This document shows, in pieces, positions 17,565 to 26,553 of a stretch of DNA of 64,000 nt (position 1 is its first letter; each line of letters starts with the position of its first letter). Origin of the DNA: Clostridia bacterium (GTDB taxonomy: Bacteria > Bacillota > Clostridia > Oscillospirales > Ruminococcaceae); assembly GCA_009929695.1 (NCBI GenBank), contig RZZW01000008.1, positions 1 through 64,000 of the forward strand, written 5' to 3'. A program made the translations under genes and the position numbers. Under the pieces are notes generated by a model, which made no database searches, was not told the origin of the DNA, and saw only the letters and a list, made by a program, of their open reading frames with translations.

Positions 17565-18969
17565 ATTTGGTACAGGCGGCTGGCGCGCCATAATCGGCGA
17601 CGAATTTACAAAGGCGAACGTGCAGCTTCTCACGTGGGCGCTTGCGCGTAAAATGAAGGACGAAAACGCCGCGGATAAAGGCTTTATCATAGGCTATGAC
17701 CGCCGATTTTTGAGCGAAGAAGCCGCGCACTGGGCGGCGGAGGTTATGGCGGCGGAAAATATCCGATGTGATATCATAAACCGCGAAAGCCCCACGCCGC
17801 TTATCATGTACGCCGTCAGCCACGCCGATATGCCCTACGGAATGGCTGTGACGGCAAGCCACAACCCCGCCATATATAACGGAATAAAGGTGTTTATGCA
17901 GGGCGGGCGCGACGCTGACGAAATTATGACGCAGGCTTTTGAGGGCTATATCGAGCAACTTGAGGGTCAAACTGTGCCTGCTGTGCCGTTTGCCGAGGGG
18001 CTTGCGAATGGGAAAATACGCTTGATTGACCCGATGAACGAATATGTCGACAGCATTTTATCCGCGATAGATGTCGACGCAATCCGCGCGCGCGGGCTAA
18101 AGGTGGCGCTTGACCCGATGTACGGCGTGAGCAAGACGGCGCTACAAACAATTTTGCTGACAACGCGCTGTGATGTGGACGTTATCCACGAACGCCACGA
18201 CACGCTGTTTGGCGGACGGCTGCCTGCGCCGAATGTCAAAACGCTCGCAGGCCTTATGAACTATGTTGAAGAGCACGGCTGCGACATCGGCATCGCGACA
18301 GACGGCGACGCCGACCGCCTCGGCGTGATAGACGACAAGGTTGAGTTTTTGCACCCGAATAAAATTTTGGTGCTGCTTTACTATTATTTGCTTAAATACA
18401 AGGGCTGGCACGGCGCGGCTGTGCGCAATATCGCCACAACGCATCTGCTCGATAAAATTGCGGACAGCTTTAACGAGCGGTGCTATGAGGTGCCGGTGGG
18501 CTTTAAGTATATTTCCGGCAAGATGGTTGAGACAGGCGCTATTATCGGCGGCGAAAGTAGCGGAGGTTTGACCGTGCGCGGGCATATTCAAGGCAAAGAC
18601 GGCATTTACGCCGCGGCACTTTTGGTGGAGATGATAGCCAAAACAGGCAGACCGCTCAGCAGCCTTTGGCAGGAGATAACAGACGAGTACGGCCATTTTG
18701 AGATGGCTGAAAAGGATTTTCGTTTCAGCGAGGAAAAGAAAGCGAAAATATATACAACACTTATGGAGGATAAGCTGCTGCCTGAATTTCCGCTTATTAT
18801 TGACCGCGTGAGCTATATGGACGGCTGTAAGGTGTATTTTAAAAACGGCGGTTGGGTCATAGCTCGCTTTTCCGGCACAGAGCCGCTTCTGCGCATTTTT
18901 TGCGAAATGCCTGACATGCAGCAGGCAGATAAAATCGCCACACTGCTGCAAAATTATCTTGGGGTGTAA
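17557..18969 (+). CDS. Alpha-phosphohexomutase (PGM/PMM family)
   Basis: A 470-residue phosphohexomutase, converting sugar-1-phosphate to sugar-6-phosphate through a phosphoserine. All four family motifs are present: TASHNP with the phosphorylated Ser101, the metal-binding loop DGDADR (249-254), the sugar-binding GGESSGG (about 329-335) and the phosphate-binding RFSGTEPLLR near the C-terminus. ATG 17557 overlaps the end of the GH94 gene by 8 bp with GGGAGG upstream. Pairing with a GH94 phosphorylase suggests it processes the released glucose-1-phosphate or GlcNAc-1-phosphate. Confidence 0.9.
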   Translation: MIKFGTGGWRAIIGDEFTKANVQLLTWALARKMKDENAADKGFIIGYDRRFLSEEAAHWAAEVMAAENIRCDIINRESPTPLIMYAVSHADMPYGMAVTASHNPAIYNGIKVFMQGGRDADEIMTQAFEGYIEQLEGQTVPAVPFAEGLANGKIRLIDPMNEYVDSILSAIDVDAIRARGLKVALDPMYGVSKTALQTILLTTRCDVDVIHERHDTLFGGRLPAPNVKTLAGLMNYVEEHGCDIGIATDGDADRLGVIDDKVEFLHPNKILVLLYYYLLKYKGWHGAAVRNIATTHLLDKIADSFNERCYEVPVGFKYISGKMVETGAIIGGESSGGLTVRGHIQGKDGIYAAALLVEMIAKTGRPLSSLWQEITDEYGHFEMAEKDFRFSEEKKAKIYTTLMEDKLLPEFPLIIDRVSYMDGCKVYFKNGGWVIARFSGTEPLLRIFCEMPDMQQADKIATLLQNYLGV

Positions 18970-18975
18970 AAAATT

Positions 18976-19140
18976 AGGGGCTGTTGTAGATGTTGCTTTG
19001 TACATTTACAACAGCCTATTGTCATTCTGAGTGAAGCGAAGAATCTTTTGCGCATTGACATAAGTTTTAAGATTCTTCGTCGCTTCGCTCCTCAGAATGA
19101 CAGACGATTTAGAGTGCGCGATATATCTGCAACAGCTCTT
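18976..19140. mobile_element. 165 bp MITE-like element with TIRs and AATT duplication
   Basis: A compact non-coding element. Its left end AGGGGCTGTTGTAGATG and the reverse complement of its right end (AAGAGCTGTTGCAGATA) match at 13 of 17 positions, and AATT flanks it directly on both sides (18972-18975 and 19141-19144). Inside are a hairpin that may terminate the upstream operon (GGCTGTTGTAGATGT / ACATTTACAACAGCC) and a family A inverted pair (19020-19102). It lies just upstream of the sensor kinase promoter. Confidence 0.72.
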
Positions 19141-19143
19141 AAT

Positions 19144-19175
19144 TTGATGCTAAAAGCTTATGTTTATGATATAAT
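19144..19175 (+). promoter_or_regulatory. Predicted extended -10 promoter for the sensor kinase
   Basis: TATAAT at 19170-19175 preceded by TGA at the extended -10 position, with TTGATG at 19144-19149; the 20 bp spacing is long, so the extended -10 probably matters. Start ATG 19205 lies 30 bp downstream. Confidence 0.5.
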
Positions 19176-19204
19176 CAAATTAAAACAGGCAAAGGGTGAA
19201 GCGT

Positions 19205-20947
19205 ATGAGCCAAAATAGTCAGCGCCCCAAACGCAGAGGGCTTAAATGGAGCATTGTGGCACTTATACTGGGCTGTTGGGTGCTGCCGGTGATGCTGCTG
19301 CTTGCGGTTGGCGGCAATTACTTATTGCGAACAACCGAGCGGCAGTCGCGCAGCACTATTCTTAATTCCGCGGGGGAGGCAGTGCAAAGCACGGCGGCGA
19401 GGCTTGAGAGCGTGGTGGACACGTCTGTTAAGGCGAGCTATCTGCCCGCGCTCAAAACAGCGTGGTCGCAGTATGAAAAGGACGGCAATTCAGTCACGCT
19501 GTATGAGAGCTTCACCTCGTTTCTTGCGCAGCAGTATAAATATGACGAAAAGGTGCTCAACGCCATTTTGCTGCGCACAGACGGCAGCGGAGCTTTTTAT
19601 TACTCGAGCAATGTGGCGTATAAAGGCTCGACGGCGGGCGCGCGCAAATTTGTCGAAAACATGGGCGAAGGCGTGATTGAACGCAGCAAAACACTCGGCA
19701 CTGAAATTATGGTGATCGCAGAGGAAAACTACTGCTTTTTGGTGCGCAACCTGCTCGACTCAAACTACGAGCCATACGGCGTGCTTGTGCTTGAAATAAA
19801 CAGTAGCGTCGTCTTTGAAAACATGCGCACTATACCGTGGTCTGACAGTTGCACGGTGTGGATAGACGATACTCCGCTGTGCGTGTCCGGCGAGCAGCAG
19901 GCGCAAAAACCTGTTGGCAACGAGCTTTCGTATACGCAGCAGCAAGCGTCCTATACAGTCGAGGGCGGCGCTGACAGCACACATTTTTCACTGCGATTTT
20001 TTGTGCAGGGCAGCGCCGCCGCAATACAAGAACAGCTTGACGGCATACGCTTTGTAATTATCGGCAGCGTGTTTTTGCTGCTGCCGCTGCTTTGCAGTGT
20101 GCTTTTGTTTATGAACCGCAACATAACGCGCCCTGTCGACGCGCTTATTGGGGCGGCGGGCAAAATAGAAAAGGGCAATTTTGGCGTGCAGGTGCAGTCG
20201 CAGGACTTCACAAGCCGCGAATTTGGCTATCTTGCAGACAGCTTTAACAGCATGAGCGACACGCTGCACAATCAGTTTGAGCATATATATCAAGAGGAGC
20301 TCGCTCTTCGCGACGCACGAATAATGGCGCTGCAAAGCCAAATAAACCCGCATTTTCTCAACAACACGCTCGAGATAATCAACTGGGAGGCGCGGCTTTC
20401 GGACGACATAAAGGTGTGCAAAATGCTCGAGGCGCTGTCGACGATGCTTAACGCCGCGATGGATCGCAAAAGTCGTCCGCTCGTTCACCTTTCAGAGGAG
20501 CTGATGTATGTCGACTCCTACCTATATATTATAAGAGAGCGCCTCGGACACCGGTTATCCGTCGAAAAGGATATTCACGCTGATGTTTTAGATTGTTATG
20601 TGCCGCGTTTGGTGCTTCAGCCTGTGCTTGAAAACGCCGTTGAGCACGGAATAAACCCCACGCAAAAGGGAACTATCGTCATTCGCGCATACGCCGATGG
20701 AGACTATGTTGTGCTTGACGTGGAAAATGACGGCGTGACGACGTATGACGATTTGATGAAAATTAAAAGGCTTTTGAGCGACGAAAAGGCGGACGAAGCG
20801 ATGGGCAGCACCTCGCTTGGAATACGCAATGTGAACAAGCGGCTGAAGATAATTTACGGCGAGGAGAGCGGTCTTTCCATCACAATTACCGAAAAAGGCA
20901 ACACTTTGAGCCGTATTAAAATCAAAAATCAGAAAGACGCGCAATAA
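19205..20947 (+). CDS. YesM-type sensor histidine kinase
   Basis: A 580-residue membrane sensor kinase. Domains: basic start, transmembrane helix about 14-38, extracytoplasmic sensing region about 40-275, second helix about 278-300, HAMP about 302-355 (RNITRPVDAL), then a His_kinase domain with the phosphoacceptor His383 in NPHFLNNTLEII and an ATPase domain with VLENAVEHGI and SLGIRNVNKRL. ATG 19205 with AGGG 8 bp upstream is preferred to the in-frame GTG at 19196. It flanks a sugar ABC importer with its partner regulator at 24274, the usual layout in which the kinase senses an extracellular sugar and induces uptake. Confidence 0.9.
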   Translation: MSQNSQRPKRRGLKWSIVALILGCWVLPVMLLLAVGGNYLLRTTERQSRSTILNSAGEAVQSTAARLESVVDTSVKASYLPALKTAWSQYEKDGNSVTLYESFTSFLAQQYKYDEKVLNAILLRTDGSGAFYYSSNVAYKGSTAGARKFVENMGEGVIERSKTLGTEIMVIAEENYCFLVRNLLDSNYEPYGVLVLEINSSVVFENMRTIPWSDSCTVWIDDTPLCVSGEQQAQKPVGNELSYTQQQASYTVEGGADSTHFSLRFFVQGSAAAIQEQLDGIRFVIIGSVFLLLPLLCSVLLFMNRNITRPVDALIGAAGKIEKGNFGVQVQSQDFTSREFGYLADSFNSMSDTLHNQFEHIYQEELALRDARIMALQSQINPHFLNNTLEIINWEARLSDDIKVCKMLEALSTMLNAAMDRKSRPLVHLSEELMYVDSYLYIIRERLGHRLSVEKDIHADVLDCYVPRLVLQPVLENAVEHGINPTQKGTIVIRAYADGDYVVLDVENDGVTTYDDLMKIKRLLSDEKADEAMGSTSLGIRNVNKRLKIIYGEESGLSITITEKGNTLSRIKIKNQKDAQ

Positions 20948-21058
20948 TATGCAATAAAAAACAAGTCTGTTCATTAAAATTTTGTGAAAAACGTACTATC
21001 ATGTAAGCACAGGGAGATACACGTTGTATCTTCAATAAATCAGGAGGATGAACAAAAC

Positions 21059-22366
21059 ATGAAAAAGGTATTACCGGTAATTCTCACAATCGCATTGTGC
21101 TCGTCCATGCTCGCAGCATGCGGCGGCACCAAAACGGCATCATCAGGCGGCGCAGCGGCGTCAGCAGCACCCGAGGCAAAATCAGTTTCACTAAACGTTG
21201 TCACCTCTTACGGCGGCGACGACGGCAACCGCCAAAACTATGAGGCAGCCGTAAAAGCCTATGAGGACGCAACAGGCAACACAGTGCTCGACGCCTCCGA
21301 AACCTCTAACGAAGAATGGAAAGCCAAGGTCATGACAGACTTTGAAACAGGCAGCGAACCGGACGTTTTGTTCTATTTCAACGGCGTTGACTCAAACAAG
21401 CTTATTGAAAACAATAAGGTCGTATCAATCGAAGAAATTCGCGCAGAATATCCCGACTTTGCCTCGAACATGAAGGACGACATGCTAGGCGCGTCGCCTG
21501 TTGACGGCAAAAACTACTCCGTGCCCGTCAACGGCTACTGGGAAGGGCTTTATGTAAATAAGTCAGTTCTTGAAAAGTGCGGCGTGGACGTTCCCGATGC
21601 GAGCACAACGTGGGAAGAGTTCATGACAATGTGCAAAACCATCGCTGACAAGGGCTATACGCCAATCGCGTGCAGCATACAGGAAGTGCCGCACTACTGG
21701 TTTGAATTTACAGTGCTCAACAACGGCAGCACCGCCACGCACACCACAGTGCCAATGTCGGCAGACGATGCGGCAGGCAAAATTTGGGCGGCAGGCTTGA
21801 ATGACTTTAAAGCGATGTATGAGGCAAACTGCTTCCCGCAGAACACACTCACAGCGGGCGACGCAGACACCTTCCAGCTTATGGCGGACGACAAAGCGGC
21901 GTTTGCGATAGACGGTAGCTGGAAAATGGGCTGGTTTGCAGAGAACACAGAGGACATCACTAATTACACAGTTACATACGTTCCAGGCAAGGGCGACCGC
22001 AAATCGACAGATATCGTCGGCGGCTTGTCAATGGGCTACTATGTCACACGCAAAGCATGGGACGACCCCGCAAAACGCGAAGCGGCTGTTAAATTTGTTG
22101 AGGCAATGACAACTGATGAAGTGGTAAACACCTTTGGCGCAACAGCTATCACAGCGCTTAAAAACGGCACAACAGCTCCGGCAGACGCCGACGCGCTTGT
22201 GAATGACGCGCTTGCCATGACAAAGGGCGCAACAGGCATCGCCGCCGCCGCACAGGACGGACTAAACTCAAATGCGCGCGCAGCTTTGTTTGCCGATATC
22301 AAAAACGTTGTCACCGGCAAAACTACCGCAGAGCAGGCCATCACAGATTGTCTGGCAGTGAAATAA
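21059..22366 (+). CDS. ABC sugar-binding lipoprotein
   Basis: A 435-residue family 1 extracellular solute-binding protein. Signal peptide with lipobox SMLAAC, lipidated Cys21, then a Gly/Ala/Ser-rich linker and a periplasmic-binding fold starting VSLNVVTSYGGDDG. Landmarks include EPDVLFYFNGVD, the DDKAAFAIDGSWKMGW segment and the late hinge region. ATG 21059 with AGGAGG 11 bp upstream is chosen over an in-frame start at 20984. It should capture the oligosaccharide for the two permeases that follow; given the GH94 gene, a beta-disaccharide is a fair guess. No ATPase gene is present, as is common for these importers, which share MsmK-type ATPases. Confidence 0.92.
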   Translation: MKKVLPVILTIALCSSMLAACGGTKTASSGGAAASAAPEAKSVSLNVVTSYGGDDGNRQNYEAAVKAYEDATGNTVLDASETSNEEWKAKVMTDFETGSEPDVLFYFNGVDSNKLIENNKVVSIEEIRAEYPDFASNMKDDMLGASPVDGKNYSVPVNGYWEGLYVNKSVLEKCGVDVPDASTTWEEFMTMCKTIADKGYTPIACSIQEVPHYWFEFTVLNNGSTATHTTVPMSADDAAGKIWAAGLNDFKAMYEANCFPQNTLTAGDADTFQLMADDKAAFAIDGSWKMGWFAENTEDITNYTVTYVPGKGDRKSTDIVGGLSMGYYVTRKAWDDPAKREAAVKFVEAMTTDEVVNTFGATAITALKNGTTAPADADALVNDALAMTKGATGIAAAAQDGLNSNARAALFADIKNVVTGKTTAEQAITDCLAVK

Positions 22367-22396
22367 GCTTCACCTTTAAACAGCATATTTAAAAGT

Positions 22397-22432
22397 AAAA
22401 GGCGGAGAGCGCTTGACGTATCTCCGCCTTTT
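22397..22432 (+). terminator. Intra-operon hairpin between binding protein and permease
   Basis: Perfect 12 bp stem AAAAGGCGGAGA / TCTCCGCCTTTT with a 12-base loop, between the binding-protein stop and the first permease. It probably ends most transcripts or protects the 3' end, giving more binding protein than permease. Confidence 0.75.
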
Positions 22433-22454
22433 ACACTAAAAAAGGGGCATTATT

Positions 22455-23348
22455 GTGGAAAATTCAACAATTTATAAGAAAAAAGGCCCGCTTATTGTAT
22501 TTCTCGTTCCGGCCTTTGCCTTCATGGCTCTGTTCTTATACTATCCGTTCGCAATGAACATCTATAACAGCTTTTGCAAGATAAGCGGGCTTGGCACGGC
22601 GGCTGAGGGCGTAAACGAGCCGTGGTATACAAACTATGTAAGACTGTTTCAAGACGAAAAAATGATCACCGCGATAGGCAACACCATGCTGCTGATGCTG
22701 CTGACAATCATTTTTCAAGTGGGTATTGCGCTTTTGCTTGCACTGCTTGTCGACAACATTCATCGCGGGGCGGGGTTTTTCCGCACAGTGTACTTTTTCC
22801 CGATAGTTATCAGCGCAACGGCGCTTGGGCTTTTGTTTAATCTTATTTTTATGTACAACGGCGGAATGCTCAACAACCTGCTTTTGGACTGGGGTCTGAT
22901 TTCAGATAATATTGACTGGAAAGACGAAAATCATTTCCTGACAACAATGTTTTCGCCTGTCATGTGGCAGTATGTAGGCTTTTATTTTGTAATTATCGTC
23001 ACAGGGCTAAACAATATTTCGCCCGACTTATATGAGGCGGCTGCCATCGACGGCGCAAACGGGTTAAAGCGCGTGAGGTTTATCACGCTTCCGCTTTTGC
23101 ACAACACGCTTTGCACCTGCCTTGTGCTCGCCATAACAGGCGCGCTAAAGGTGTTCGATCTGCCGTGGATTATGATGGGGCAGGGGATGCCGATGGACAG
23201 AAGCTGGCTCACGGGCACGTATATGTATCATCAAACCTTTAACGCGGGCGACGTTGATTACGGCTCTACGATAGCGGTGGTTATAGTTGTGCTCGGCGTA
23301 ACCATAAGCCAGATTGCAAACAGAATTTTCAAAGAAAAAGAATATTGA
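22455..23348 (+). CDS. ABC sugar permease, MalF-type
   Basis: A 297-residue inner-membrane permease with six hydrophobic helices and the EAA loop DLYEAAAIDGANGLKRVRFI (about 192-211), which docks on the ATPase. GTG 22455 is the start, with a weak GGGG site. It forms the membrane channel with the following permease and takes substrate from the upstream lipoprotein. Confidence 0.9.
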   Translation: MENSTIYKKKGPLIVFLVPAFAFMALFLYYPFAMNIYNSFCKISGLGTAAEGVNEPWYTNYVRLFQDEKMITAIGNTMLLMLLTIIFQVGIALLLALLVDNIHRGAGFFRTVYFFPIVISATALGLLFNLIFMYNGGMLNNLLLDWGLISDNIDWKDENHFLTTMFSPVMWQYVGFYFVIIVTGLNNISPDLYEAAAIDGANGLKRVRFITLPLLHNTLCTCLVLAITGALKVFDLPWIMMGQGMPMDRSWLTGTYMYHQTFNAGDVDYGSTIAVVIVVLGVTISQIANRIFKEKEY

Positions 23349-23361
23349 GGAGGTAAGAAAA

Positions 23362-24222
23362 ATGCAGTCTACAAAAAAATTTACCCTGTCTAAGTTTTTT
23401 ACCTACCTTGTTCTGTCAGCGTGGGCACTGACCACACTGTACCCGTTCATATGGGTAATATTAAACTCATTTAAAGAAAATAAATATATCCGCAGCGACA
23501 CGTTCGCGCTTCCGCTCGGCAAGCTGTTCACGCTTGAAAACTATCAAACGGCGTTTGAACGCGTGGATATTTTCAGCGCATACCGCACAAGCCTTGTGAT
23601 AAGCTGTGCGGTCACCGCAGTGGTGGTGCTTCTTGCGGGCGTTGCGGCGTATGGCATGGCGCGCTATCGTTTTCGCGGGCGCAGCATATTGCAGGGCGTC
23701 ATCGTGGCGAGCATGATGTTTCCTGTGTTCTCAACAATTATCCCTGTGTTTCGCATGATGCACGGCTGGGGAATAGTGCAGTTTGACAATCTTTTCTTGT
23801 CATGGCTCTGCACCGCCTTGCCGCAAATCGCGGGCAACCTTTCGTTTTCAATCATAGTGCTGATGGGCTTTATACGCAGCATTCCAATTGATTTGGAAGA
23901 AGCCGCTTACATAGAGGGCTACAATGTTTTCGGCATTTTCTTTAAAATTATTCTTCCTCTTGCAAAGCCGAGCTTCGCGACGGTGGCAATCTTCACATTT
24001 TTGTGGAGCTACAACGATTTGTTTACACAAATGTTTTTCCTTCGCAACAAGCGCACATATAGTATAACAAGGCTCTTGGCGGAGATTTCAAGCCAGGCGG
24101 GCGTGAATTACGGCTTGATGGTAGCGGCTGTTGTGCTTGTTGTCGTGCCGGTGATGCTCGTGTATATTTTGCTGCAAAAAAACATCATCAAGGGCTTGAC
24201 GGCGGGCGCGGTAAAGGGATAA
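23362..24222 (+). CDS. ABC sugar permease, MalG-type
   Basis: A 286-residue permease. ATG 23362 has GAGGAGG 8-9 bp upstream; an in-frame start at 23314 inside the previous gene is rejected. Six helices and the EAA loop DLEEAAYIEGYNVFGIFFKI are visible, and the C-terminus KGLTAGAVKG is typical for this subunit. It lies 13 bp after its partner. Confidence 0.92.
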   Translation: MQSTKKFTLSKFFTYLVLSAWALTTLYPFIWVILNSFKENKYIRSDTFALPLGKLFTLENYQTAFERVDIFSAYRTSLVISCAVTAVVVLLAGVAAYGMARYRFRGRSILQGVIVASMMFPVFSTIIPVFRMMHGWGIVQFDNLFLSWLCTALPQIAGNLSFSIIVLMGFIRSIPIDLEEAAYIEGYNVFGIFFKIILPLAKPSFATVAIFTFLWSYNDLFTQMFFLRNKRTYSITRLLAEISSQAGVNYGLMVAAVVLVVVPVMLVYILLQKNIIKGLTAGAVKG

Positions 24223-24273
24223 AGCTTTCATTTTGCGTGAAAATATGCTATGCTTTAGCTGAGGTGAATGTTT

Positions 24274-25005
24274 GTGTATAAAGTGATGATTGTGGACGAC
24301 GAGGATATCATCGTGCGCGGGCTTGTCAAAACAATGCCGTGGCAAAAATACGGCTGCGAGGTTGTAGCCACAGCGTCAGATGGGCTGACGGCACAGGCAA
24401 TTATGCGCGAGCACACGCCGGATATACTATTTACAGACATATGTATGCCGGGCGTAAACGGGCTTTCAATGCTCGCGGCAGTGCGCAGCGAATTTCCGCA
24501 CATGCAGGTCACGATATTAAGCGGATATCCCGATTTTGCTTACGCGCAGCAGGCGATAAGCCTCGGTGTTATGCGATATGTGCTAAAGCCTAGCAAGTTC
24601 AGCGAGCTTGAAGAGGCGCTTGCGGACATGACGGCGGCGCTGTCGCAAAGCAAGCCCGCGCAGGAGGATAAGCACTTTGAAACGGCGCAAAACTTTATTA
24701 TCAAAAACGCGCTCGATTATCTTGAAGAGCACTACGCCGAAAAGCTCACGCTCACCGACGTGGCAGACAAGGTGTACGTCAGCCAGTGGCATTTGAGCAA
24801 GCTCATTGCAAAAAATACGAACCAAAGCTTTTCAGAGCTGCTCAACGGCGTGCGCATCAAAAAGGCAAAGGAGCTTTTGCAAAATCCCGCAATGAAAATA
24901 TGGGAGATAAGCGACGAAGTAGGCTTCGCCGACGTTACACACTTTTCGCGCACCTTCAAAAAGATAGAAGGCATGAGCGCGAACGAATATAGAAATCAAA
25001 TGTAA
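24274..25005 (+). CDS. AraC-type response regulator
   Basis: A 243-residue response regulator: receiver domain about 1-120 with the acidic pair D8-D9, phosphoacceptor Asp55 in FTDICMPG and the conserved Lys in LKPSKF, and a C-terminal AraC-type double helix-turn-helix (about 140-240) ending FSRTFKKIEGMSANEYRNQM. GTG 24274 sits 9 bp after GAGG; an ATG at 24268 is too close to that site. It is the partner of the kinase at 19205 and should activate the ABC and GH94 genes. Confidence 0.92.
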   Translation: MYKVMIVDDEDIIVRGLVKTMPWQKYGCEVVATASDGLTAQAIMREHTPDILFTDICMPGVNGLSMLAAVRSEFPHMQVTILSGYPDFAYAQQAISLGVMRYVLKPSKFSELEEALADMTAALSQSKPAQEDKHFETAQNFIIKNALDYLEEHYAEKLTLTDVADKVYVSQWHLSKLIAKNTNQSFSELLNGVRIKKAKELLQNPAMKIWEISDEVGFADVTHFSRTFKKIEGMSANEYRNQM

Positions 25006-25051
25006 AAATGGCCGTTGCCGATGTGTTTTCAACATCGGCAACGGCCATTTT
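25005..25051 (+). terminator. Strong terminator after the sugar operon
   Basis: Long stem AAAATGGCCGTTGCCGATGT / ACATCGGCAACGGCCATTTT around a 7-base loop, at the stop of the response regulator. Symmetric, so it may also end the convergent M28 transcript. Confidence 0.85.
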
Positions 25052-25068
25052 GTCATTCTAAGCCATCT

Positions 25069-25151
25069 TGTCATTCTGAGCACAGCGAAGAATCTTTTGC
25101 ACCTCACAATAGGTTTAAAGATTCTTCGTCGCTGCGCTCCTCAGAATGACA
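25069..25151. repeat. Family A inverted repeat pair
   Basis: Inverted pair of the family A core (TGTCATTCTGAGCACAGCGA ... GCTCCTCAGAATGACA); a partial extra copy (TTTGTCATTCTA) precedes it at 25050-25060. Confidence 0.88.
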
Positions 25152-25159
25152 TATATTAC

Positions 25160-26017
25160 TTACGTTCTGATTTTAGAAAAAATACTTGTCTTTTGCTGCT
25201 TTGGCGCGGTGACGGCTTCGAGCAAATAGTTATACATAAGCTCTGTTGCCTCGGGCTGAATGCTTTCCACTGTGTCGCGAAAGCCGCCGTGCATTGTGGT
25301 GGTGATTTCCATTTGCTGCTGCATCTGCTCAAATTCAGGCGGACGGCCGAGCAGACCGCCGCCGTAGCTTGCGAGCGCATTTAAAAACTGCACGTCCCAA
25401 CGCGGCACAACAGCTAGGCTGATGATTGGTATTTGCAGTCCGCTGAATGATGCGTCGTCGCTTTCGGGCAGATATTTCACCGCGGTCACGCTGTACTTTT
25501 TCAAAATTTCCTTGCTGTAAAATCCGTGCACAGCATTTTTTCGTCCGCTGCCCTTTGAAAGCATTGCGATTGTGTCGCCGTACCCGCATAAATCTACGTT
25601 TACGACGGCTGTCACCGATTTTTTGTCAAGCTCTCGCGCATATAGCTTGCTGCCGCCGCGTCCACTTTCCTCGCCGTCGAAAAAGGCAAATTCCGCCGGG
25701 ATACCGCGCTCGTTTAAGGCTGTCGCCAAACTTATGAGCACGCACACCGCCGCGGCGTTGTCGTTTGCGCCGCAGCTTCCGTGCACAGCGTCGTAATGCG
25801 CGCAAAAAAGCACACACGGATCTTGCGGGTCGCCTATTTTCACAAGAAAATTTTCCGAAACACACAGCTTTTTAGGGTTGTGCTGACCTTTTTGGATTGT
25901 ATACGGCAGCTTTGCTGTGCACAAAAGCTCCTCGAGCGCCGCGCGGCGTGCGTCAGGGTCGCTTTGCGCAAGCGCCGCTATCATCTCATTAATTTGCAGC
26001 AAGGGTTTGACCTCCAT
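25160..26017 (-). CDS. M28-family metallopeptidase-like protein
   Basis: A 285-residue M28 aminopeptidase-type hydrolase with a two-zinc site: His74 in CAHYDAVHG, Asp86 in GANDNAA, Glu116-Glu117 in FFDGEESG, Asp142 in NVDLCGYGD and a late His243 in TTMHGGFRD. No signal peptide, so cytoplasmic. It is the last gene of the left arm of the catabolic island, 12 bp after a YiaL-like gene, which suggests it hydrolyses an amide or amino-acid conjugate made in that pathway rather than general peptides; this is inference. Confidence 0.85.
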   Translation of the reverse strand: MEVKPLLQINEMIAALAQSDPDARRAALEELLCTAKLPYTIQKGQHNPKKLCVSENFLVKIGDPQDPCVLFCAHYDAVHGSCGANDNAAAVCVLISLATALNERGIPAEFAFFDGEESGRGGSKLYARELDKKSVTAVVNVDLCGYGDTIAMLSKGSGRKNAVHGFYSKEILKKYSVTAVKYLPESDDASFSGLQIPIISLAVVPRWDVQFLNALASYGGGLLGRPPEFEQMQQQMEITTTMHGGFRDTVESIQPEATELMYNYLLEAVTAPKQQKTSIFSKIRT

Positions 26018-26029
26018 ATAAGGAATGAT

Positions 26030-26524
26030 TTAAAGTGCCGACATCGGAACTTTTATGACTATTTTGCGGATATCTGCCGCGTTTTCGCCTGTTTGGATTG
26101 CGGGGACATGCACGTCCCACGGGAAATATATCGCGTAGCTACCTACTGAAAGCTCTAAAGTATTTTCGCGGTGCGACGCTTCTTTGCGGTTTTTGTAAAA
26201 CAAAATATCGCGCGGCGTGTCGAGCAAATCCTCGTCGACCTCGTTGTCGCCCAAATCGGGATACCATGCTGCGCGTTCGGGGCCGCCTGCGGCTAAAAAC
26301 TGAACGTCGACATTTGCGCGGTGAACCTCGGGGCGCAGAGTGTCGCGCGGAGCGGTTTTCATGTCAATCACCTGCAAAATCATGGGCACTCCGCCAGCTT
26401 CTATCTCAAAGCGACCCGCTTCATGAGCCGTGAGGTCGGTTTGCTGTAAAAATTTTATCGCCGATTGAAGCGCGCTGGGCAAAACGGAAATTGCCTGCGC
26501 GTTTTTTATATGGCCTGAAATCAT
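26030..26524 (-). CDS. YhcH/YjgK/YiaL (DUF386) cupin-like protein
   Basis: A 164-residue protein of the YhcH/YjgK/YiaL family, small beta-barrel proteins often found in sugar-acid and sialic acid operons. Landmarks: HRANVDVQFLAAG, ERAAWYPDL, the ILFYKNRKEA segment, and FPWDVHVPAIQTGE with the H-x-P metal-site region, ending IRKIVIKVPM. A paralogue sits in the right arm at 36992. It may be an anomerase or epimerase-like accessory; biochemical roles differ between members. Confidence 0.85.
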   Translation of the reverse strand: MISGHIKNAQAISVLPSALQSAIKFLQQTDLTAHEAGRFEIEAGGVPMILQVIDMKTAPRDTLRPEVHRANVDVQFLAAGGPERAAWYPDLGDNEVDEDLLDTPRDILFYKNRKEASHRENTLELSVGSYAIYFPWDVHVPAIQTGENAADIRKIVIKVPMSAL

Positions 26525-26553
26525 AATTTCGCTCTCCTTTATAAAATAGCGCT

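Noticed and set aside
18142..19005. 287-residue minus-strand open frame
   Set aside because: It is a shadow of the phosphohexomutase gene, whose motifs are all on the plus strand.
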